Assembly (NCBI GenBank): GCA_026770585.1
Contig: MU646557.1
Location: 327,738-339,872, forward strand
Direction: 5' to 3'
Length of the DNA: 12,135 nucleotides
Origin: Baffinella frigidus
Lineage: Eukaryota > Cryptophyceae > Cryptomonadales > Baffinellaceae
Shown here: piece after piece, positions 8,917 to 12,135 of the stretch
Layout of the letters: every line of letters starts with the position of its first letter
Numbering within the stretch: the first letter of the stretch is position 1
Program-made: the position numbers and the translations under genes
The notes under the pieces: generated by a model
Database searches by the model: none
What the model was told of the DNA's origin: nothing
What the model saw: the letters and a program-made list of their open reading frames with translations, nothing else

Positions 8917-10743
8917 GTGTGCTCACACACCCCATCCCTCTCCCCGCCCGTTCGATCCAATTCTACAATGCCTCATCTCCCATGACACCATTGGTTTGCA
9001 CTCGCGCCTGCCGTCTCGACCCAGTGGCACGCTGAAACTGCGGGTCGGTTGGAGCAGAAACGGGCAAGATCAGCGCGCAGGGTTTCCGGCGCGTCGCAGC
9101 TTTCCCCCGCCCGCAACGCATCAACCTCTCGCTCACCGTCCCGCAGGTACCCTGGCCCCGCCTCTCATACCCCCGCCACCCACCCTCCAAAGCGAAGCGT
9201 GATGATCTGTTGGGCTTGGCTGATTTTTACCAGGGGTTGCCGGGAAGTCCTGGTAGACAACCGGGGGTGGTTCAAACGAGCAACATCCTGCACCCTACAG
9301 CTGATCGACCGGTGCCTAACACCAGCTCGCTGCTGGCCCACACTGTAGAGCAGCACCAGCGGGGGGGGGTTCCTGCCCATCTTGCAAGTTCACAGCGTAG
9401 ACCCCGCCCGCATGCCCTTTCTGACCAGTGCTGGTGTGTTTGTCCATTTCGTGTTCCAATTTTCTTTGGCTGCCACACGTCCGATAAAGTGTGCACTCTC
9501 CTGAACCGTATCGCGTCCCACCACAGGCGCCCTTCGGGGGGCAAGACCGGATGCCGTCAGCAGACGCGTACCAACAGTCTTCTTCTTCTGCTTACCAGCA
9601 GTCAGGGCGGCATGCCGCCCCTGCGGACGTGGACATCGAATCCGTGCTTCAGCAGGTTCATAGGCTAACGGCCTGAAAATGGGGTAGTTAGGCATACGGC
9701 ATTGCCTAAGACCTGCTACCGTAGGCCGAGGGATCCTAGGACCAAAAGTTCTCGGCCTACGGTAGGAGGTCCTAGGCAATGCCGTAGGGCTAACTACCCC
9801 ATTTTCAGGCCGTTACCCTATTAAGGTACGCTTCAAGAAATGTCTGCAGCTGTTGCCGAGTCCCGCAATTCTTCTCCGCAATTCTTCTTGCTGCAGCACC
9901 CCCCTCCCCCCGTTCCATCCTCAATCCACACGAACATCAGAACACGTGGCTAGCAAGCGCGGCGCGTACCCAGCCAGCATCAACTCAGGACGCCTGATAG
10001 GCCCAGCTGTAAGGCGCTGCGTCGACAGTGAGGAAGGCGCCCTTAGTGTACCATGTGTGGTACAATAAACCATAAACCCTTATCCTTGCAACCCCACCCT
10101 CTGTCTTGAGGCACGCAAGCCACCCTGGAGGGGACTTGCGGCCAATCCCGAATAACCCTTTATCGCAAAAGTTGACATGATTTGTACCACTAAAATACAT
10201 ATTAGACCTTTTTGTACCAGATCCATTCATCACGGGGTAGCCGCATTGCGGCCGCATCTCAAGGGGAGTTGACTTAAGAATGCTCAAAATACCATAATGT
10301 TCCATCCAGGGTGGTTCAGCCCGTGCCTCACCCTGGGAACGCCGTTGCGCGCATAATTTATTCAAAGGATTAAGAGGAACCCCAGACTACAATATTTTTT
10401 ATTACTTGAGAGGCAGATAGTCACGACCCGTTGCTTGCAGGTGGAGAACCGCGCGAGCGCAATGGTCTCGAGAGGAGAAGCAGCTGTGAATGAGTACGCT
10501 GTCCTCTCGTCCTCCATGGCTATGCCGCCCGCCCCCCTCACCGTCCTCGACAGGTCCTAGCTCTGTCCCAGTTCAATTTGGGCTCGAAGATAGAGTGCCC
10601 CCCCGAAAATTTCACAGATGAATTTTGACCCCCCCCCCATGAAATTCACCTGTAACATTTCGGGGGGGGCACTCTATCTACGCGCCCGAGTTGAACTGGG
10701 ACATAGCTAGAGGTCTGTGTCTGCCCTCGTCCGTGCGCTCTGA
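8589..10743 (+). CDS. PDZ-domain protein gene (five-exon model, 229 aa)
   Basis: Joining exons 8589-8916, 9058-9146, 9527-9655, 10441-10553 and 10713-10743 gives 690 bp, 230 codons including TGA. Phases match at every junction. Residues 1-45 are a Ser/Pro/Thr-rich N terminus and about 47-139 a PDZ-like fold. A Gln/Ser-rich linker (DAYQQSSSSAYQQSG) is followed by a helical C-terminal segment. PDZ domains bind short C-terminal or internal peptides and act as scaffolds or protease regulators. The partner is unknown here, and no protease or membrane segment is seen. No signal peptide is visible with this start, so a cytosolic or nuclear role is likeliest. Splice model untested. Confidence 0.65.
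9058..9146 (+). CDS. PDZ gene exon 2 (end of the PDZ domain)
   Basis: The acceptor is TTGGAGCAG|AAACGGG and the donor GTCCCGCAG|GTACCC. It is 89 bp, phase 1 to 0. The product TGKISAQGFRRVAAFPRPQ then RINLSLTVPQ ends with a strand-like INLSLTV, as at the end of PDZ domains. A competing frame in the same DNA (GTLKLRVGW) also looks like a PDZ end strand, but no splice choice reached it as cleanly. Confidence 0.55.
9527..9655 (+). CDS. PDZ gene exon 3 (Gln/Ser linker)
   Basis: The acceptor is GCGTCCCACCACAG|GCGCCC and the donor CTTCAGCAG|GTTCAT. It is 129 bp, phase 0. The product is APFGGQDRMPSADAYQQSSS then SAYQQSG, ending DVDIESVLQQ. Reading on past the donor gives VHRLTA and TGA at 9674, inside the arm of a fold-back element; that would be a shorter alternative end if the intron is retained. 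Confidence 0.65.
9666..9815. mobile_element. Fold-back element 10 nt inside an intron
   Basis: The arms 9666-9730 and 9751-9815 are 65 bp each, with about five mismatches; the 20-bp spacer is GGATCCTAGGACCAAAAGTT. Termini are TAACGGCCTGAAAATGGGGT and its complement. The near-identity of the arms points to a recent origin. TACGGCATTGCC in the arms also occurs in the repeat at 6549-6655. CTACCGTAGG and CCTAGGACC words recur in the cluster at 5771-5798, so these may be relatives. Confidence 0.9.
10107..10330. mobile_element. Fold-back element, CCACCCTGGAGG ends, long copy
   Basis: The ends TGAGGCACGCAAGCCACCCT then GGAGG and, reversed, TGAGGCACGGGCTGAACCAC then CCTGGATGG are inverted copies. 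The interior is less well paired, AT-rich, and contains AAAAGTTGACATG, AGTTGACTTAAG and two TTTGTACCA words. It lies in the large intron of the PDZ gene. Confidence 0.7.
10441..10553 (+). CDS. PDZ gene exon 4 (helical C-terminal part)
   Basis: The acceptor is CCCGTTGCTTGCAG|GTGGAG, with a good pyrimidine tract, and the donor CTCGACAG|GTCCTAG. It is 113 bp, phase 0 to 2. The product is VENRASAMVSRGEAAVNEYA then VLSSSMAMPPAPLTVLD. Joined to exon 3 it extends DIESVLQQ into one helix. The donor is the left target duplication of introner copy C. Confidence 0.65.
10554..10712 (+). mobile_element. Introner, CTAGCTCTG family, copy C (whole intron)
   Basis: AC AGGTC | CTAGCTCTGTCCCAGTT ... AACTGGGACATAGCTAG | AGGTC TG: terminal inverted repeats flanked by a perfect 5-bp duplication AGGTC. 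The arms are about 68 bp (10559-10626 with 10637-10710), reading CTAGCTMTGTCCCAGTTCAA, GATAGAGTGCCCCCCCGAAA and so on; the interior is short with a C-run. Splicing AG|GT to AG|GT removes the element plus one target copy and leaves ACAG|GTCTG, the unoccupied site. High arm identity suggests a young insertion. Confidence 0.85.
10713..10743 (+). CDS. PDZ gene last exon (RSVSALVRAL, stop)
   Basis: After introner copy C the frame continues (split AG|G) as RSVSALVRAL and TGA at 10741-10743. Without the insertion exon 4 and this piece would be one exon. The short size is explained by the introner having landed close to the C terminus. Confidence 0.6.
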
Positions 10744-10846
10744 ATCACACGTCCCTCTGATTCACACGTCCCTTCGAACCACATCAAAAGTCCCTCCGGA
10801 TCACGAGTCTCTATGAACCACACGTACCTTGGAAGCACACGTTCCA
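10741..10846. repeat. Degenerate 17-bp tandem repeat
   Basis: Five to six units of TGAATCACACGTCCCTC with variants (TGATTCACACGTCCCTT, CGAACCACATCAAAAGTCCC, TGAACCACACGTACCTT, GGAAGCACACGTTCC). The first unit contains the stop codon of the PDZ gene, so the repeat would be its 3' UTR. Confidence 0.85.
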
Positions 10847-10860
10847 AAGCGCCCGCTCCC

Positions 10861-10989
10861 CCACCCTGGAGGCAACTTCTGGGCAACTCGATGGTTTCTC
10901 AAGTCAACCCCCATACGAATGCAATCGGAATCCGAGTGCATTCGTGGGTGATTGACTTAAGATTTGCCCATAAGTTGCCTCCAGGGTGG
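10861..10989. mobile_element. Fold-back element, CCACCCTGGAGG ends, short copy
   Basis: The whole 129 bp folds on itself: CCACCCTGGAGGCAACTTNT, GGGCAA, AAGTCAA, CGAATGCA on the left, with the reverse complements on the right and a centre at about 10928. The ends match the 10107-10330 element (CCACCCTGGAKG), and AGTCAANNC/TTGACTTAAG is shared too, so both belong to one family. It lies downstream of the PDZ gene stop. Confidence 0.85.
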
Positions 10990-11108
10990 CTAACGCTGCG
11001 CCAGTCTTCCAATCACAACCCCGTGACATTGCGTACTTCCACCCGTCTGTGTTATCGAGAACGCCTCGCTGGTGTCCTGTGGGTATCTACGCTAGACCTG
11101 AGGGTGGT

Positions 11109-11203
11109 CAATTGCAAAAGTCAACTCCCCAGTGCCGCGAGGTCAACTTTTGGAAGAAAGCACGAATTGCCGTGCTTTCTGCAATGGAGTTGACTTTTGA
11201 TTG
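11109..11203. mobile_element. Small fold-back with an inner hairpin
   Basis: The outer arms CAATTGCAAAAGTCAACTCC (11109-11128) and GGAGTTGACTTTTGATTG (11186-11203) flank an inner perfect hairpin AGAAAGCACG-AATTGC-CGTGCTTTCT (11155-11180). AAAGTCAACTCC resembles the inner part of the 10107-10330 and 10861-10989 elements. Confidence 0.75.
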
Positions 11204-11231
11204 CTCCCGGTCACGTCTAAAGTAGCTAGCC

Positions 11232-11266
11232 TCTGAGGGCCCGGCCCCTACGGATGCAATGTTATG
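11232..11266 (+). repeat. Dispersed motif copy 3
   Basis: CCCCTACGGATGCAATGTTA then TGATG, matching the motif at 251-291 with several changes. No fold-back partner is seen nearby. Confidence 0.55.
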
Positions 11267-11295
11267 ATGACACACCATCGCAGCTTCACACAGTC

Positions 11296-11478
11296 GTTCT
11301 GGTTATCCATCATATCTGTATTTTATATCTGGTTATCTCCCATATCTGCATTTTTAACCTGGTTATCTCCTATGTCTGCATTTTATATCTGATTATCCCA
11401 TATGTATGTACCTATCAGTATGTTACATCTGGTCATCTCCGGTGTCAGTATTTTATATCTGGTTGTATCCTATGTCGG
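11296..11478. repeat. 30-bp minisatellite (TCTGGTTATCTCCTATGTCTGCATTTTATA)
   Basis: About six degenerate copies of ATCTGGTTATCTCCCATATC then TGCATTTTAT. Weak further relatives occur at 11680-11770 (CTCGTATGTCTTGATTATTTG and similar). AT-rich compared with the rest of the window; no gene. Confidence 0.85.
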
Positions 11479-11479
11479 T

Positions 11480-11995
11480 GCGCTTCCCCTGACGTCCCGC
11501 GCATGCAACGCAGTCCGTTCGGGAACGGAGAAGAGCCTTTCCCGATACCAAAAATGACTCCAAGAACGCAGCGTCACTTCTGACAGCGACGTCCAAAAAC
11601 TCGTTTCCCCGGATGAAGCCTTGATGTCTGGTGACGTCCCGCGCGTGCGTTCGGCAACGGAGGAGAGCAGCTACCCCTCGCATATCGTCGTTCTACTTCT
11701 CTCGTATGTCTTGATTATTTGGTGATCGCATATGCCGCTGTCTCCTACGTCTGTCCGTGTGTCTGTATTTCCGTGTAGCTAGCAGGCACAGTCGACAATG
11801 CGCTTCTCCTAACGTCCCGCGCATTCATCGTAGTGCGTTCGGGAACGGAGGAGAGCATTTCCCGATACCAAAAATGACGTTTGTCATTGACGTCCAAAAC
11901 CCCGTTTCCCCGGATGAACCCTTCATGTCTCCTGACGTCCCGCGCGTGCATCGCAGTGCGTTCGGCAACGGAGGAGAGCATTTCCCGCACTCGCA
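11480..11995. repeat. Complex 120-bp repeat, four copies in two pairs, coding status unclear
   Basis: The unit core CTGACGTCCCGCGCGTGCAT then CGCAGTGCGTTCGGMAACGG and AGGAGAGCATTTCCCG recurs at about 11489, 11630, 11811 and 11934. CGTTTCCCCGGATGAA blocks (11602, 11900) and CGATACCAAAAATGAC blocks (11541, 11859) alternate with it. The minus strand reads REMLSSVAERTAMHARDVRR then HEGFIRGNGVLDV, an open repeat across most of 11745-12020. The plus strand reads VRSGTEESISR after acceptor-like CATCGCAG. I cannot tell which strand, if either, is coding; a neighbouring gene's duplicated exons are the likeliest explanation. Confidence 0.5.
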
Positions 11996-12041
11996 GACGC
12001 TCGTCACCCAGCTGCAACAACGCGCAACAAACTCCTCGGTC

Positions 12042-12042
<1 letters not shown>

Positions 12043-12135
<93 letters not shown>
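12043..12135. repeat. Poly-C run to the window end
   Basis: 93 uninterrupted C residues ending at the edge. Such a long perfect homopolymer is often a long-read or assembly-end artefact, though shorter real C/G runs (7 to 14) occur throughout this window. Confidence 0.97.

Larger units (their letters stand above)
9656..10440 (+). other. Large intron of the PDZ gene
   Basis: 785 bp from CAG|GTTCAT to GACCCGTTGCTTGCAG|GTGGAG. It carries two fold-back elements (9666-9815, 10107-10330). Between them, 9816-10106 has a pyrimidine-rich acceptor-like TTCTTCTTGCTGCAG at 9896, followed by a Pro-rich frame that soon stops. A frame after ATCAG at 9939 (NTWLASAARTQPASTQDA) also stops soon. Neither has a donor I would trust. 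Confidence 0.5.
10990..11295. other. Downstream stretch with a small fold-back and a dispersed motif
   Basis: No gene seen. A plus-strand frame across 10813-11193 runs through two fold-back structures and is not credible. It holds the element at 11109-11203 and the motif at 11232-11266. Confidence 0.5.

Noticed and set aside
8480-8935. 151-codon Ser/Pro-rich minus-strand frame
   Set aside because: It is the antisense shadow of the PDZ exon, where the plus-strand frame shows a recognisable domain.
9666-9815. A bacterial-type terminator hairpin after a stop codon at 9676
   Set aside because: 65-bp arms, no T-tract and a eukaryotic setting; better explained as a fold-back element inside an intron.

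Overview
The window looks like nuclear DNA of a eukaryote, probably an alga or other protist. GC-rich exons of 50-130 bp sit between GT...AG introns. Low-complexity sequence is abundant, and there are long arrays of degenerate plant/algal-type telomere heptamers (TTTAGGG and variants). There is no bacterial operon structure, no RNA gene and no CRISPR array that I can see. The species cannot be named from the sequence. The long open frames are mostly chance; the coding signal appears only when short exons with good splice sites are read in phase.

Layout. (1) A minus-strand gene starts at an ATG at 8321 with a clear signal peptide and runs left to at least 655. It has about ten short, mostly phase-0 exons encoding Ala/Glu/Gln/Lys-rich, probably helical or coiled-coil segments. 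Several exons are flanked by broken tandem copies of themselves. (2) Positions 8322-8588 are a short divergent intergenic region. (3) A plus-strand gene, 8589-10743, splices into a 229-codon protein with one PDZ-like domain, a Gln/Ser-rich linker and a helical C terminus. (4) 10744-12135 holds tandem repeats, two fold-back elements, a complex 120-bp repeat and a terminal poly-C run.

The striking content is in the introns. I count about thirteen fold-back (long inverted repeat) elements, several abutting a splice donor exactly. One family has termini CTAGCTCTG. At 10554-10712 it is flanked by a 5-bp duplication AGGTC, so that splicing AG|GT...AG|GT restores the pre-insertion exon exactly. The copy at 2364-2490 has the same layout. 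This is what is expected of introners, transposons that create introns. A second, unrelated fold-back (2995-3229) also runs from splice site to splice site. Separately, the intron at 4159-4343 consists of nothing but telomere-like heptamers from donor to acceptor, and similar arrays fill most of several other introns. The window therefore suggests at least two routes of intron birth or replacement within one gene pair: DNA-transposon introners and telomere-repeat DNA.

All gene models are by eye from splice motifs and reading phase. No alignment, transcript or database search was available.
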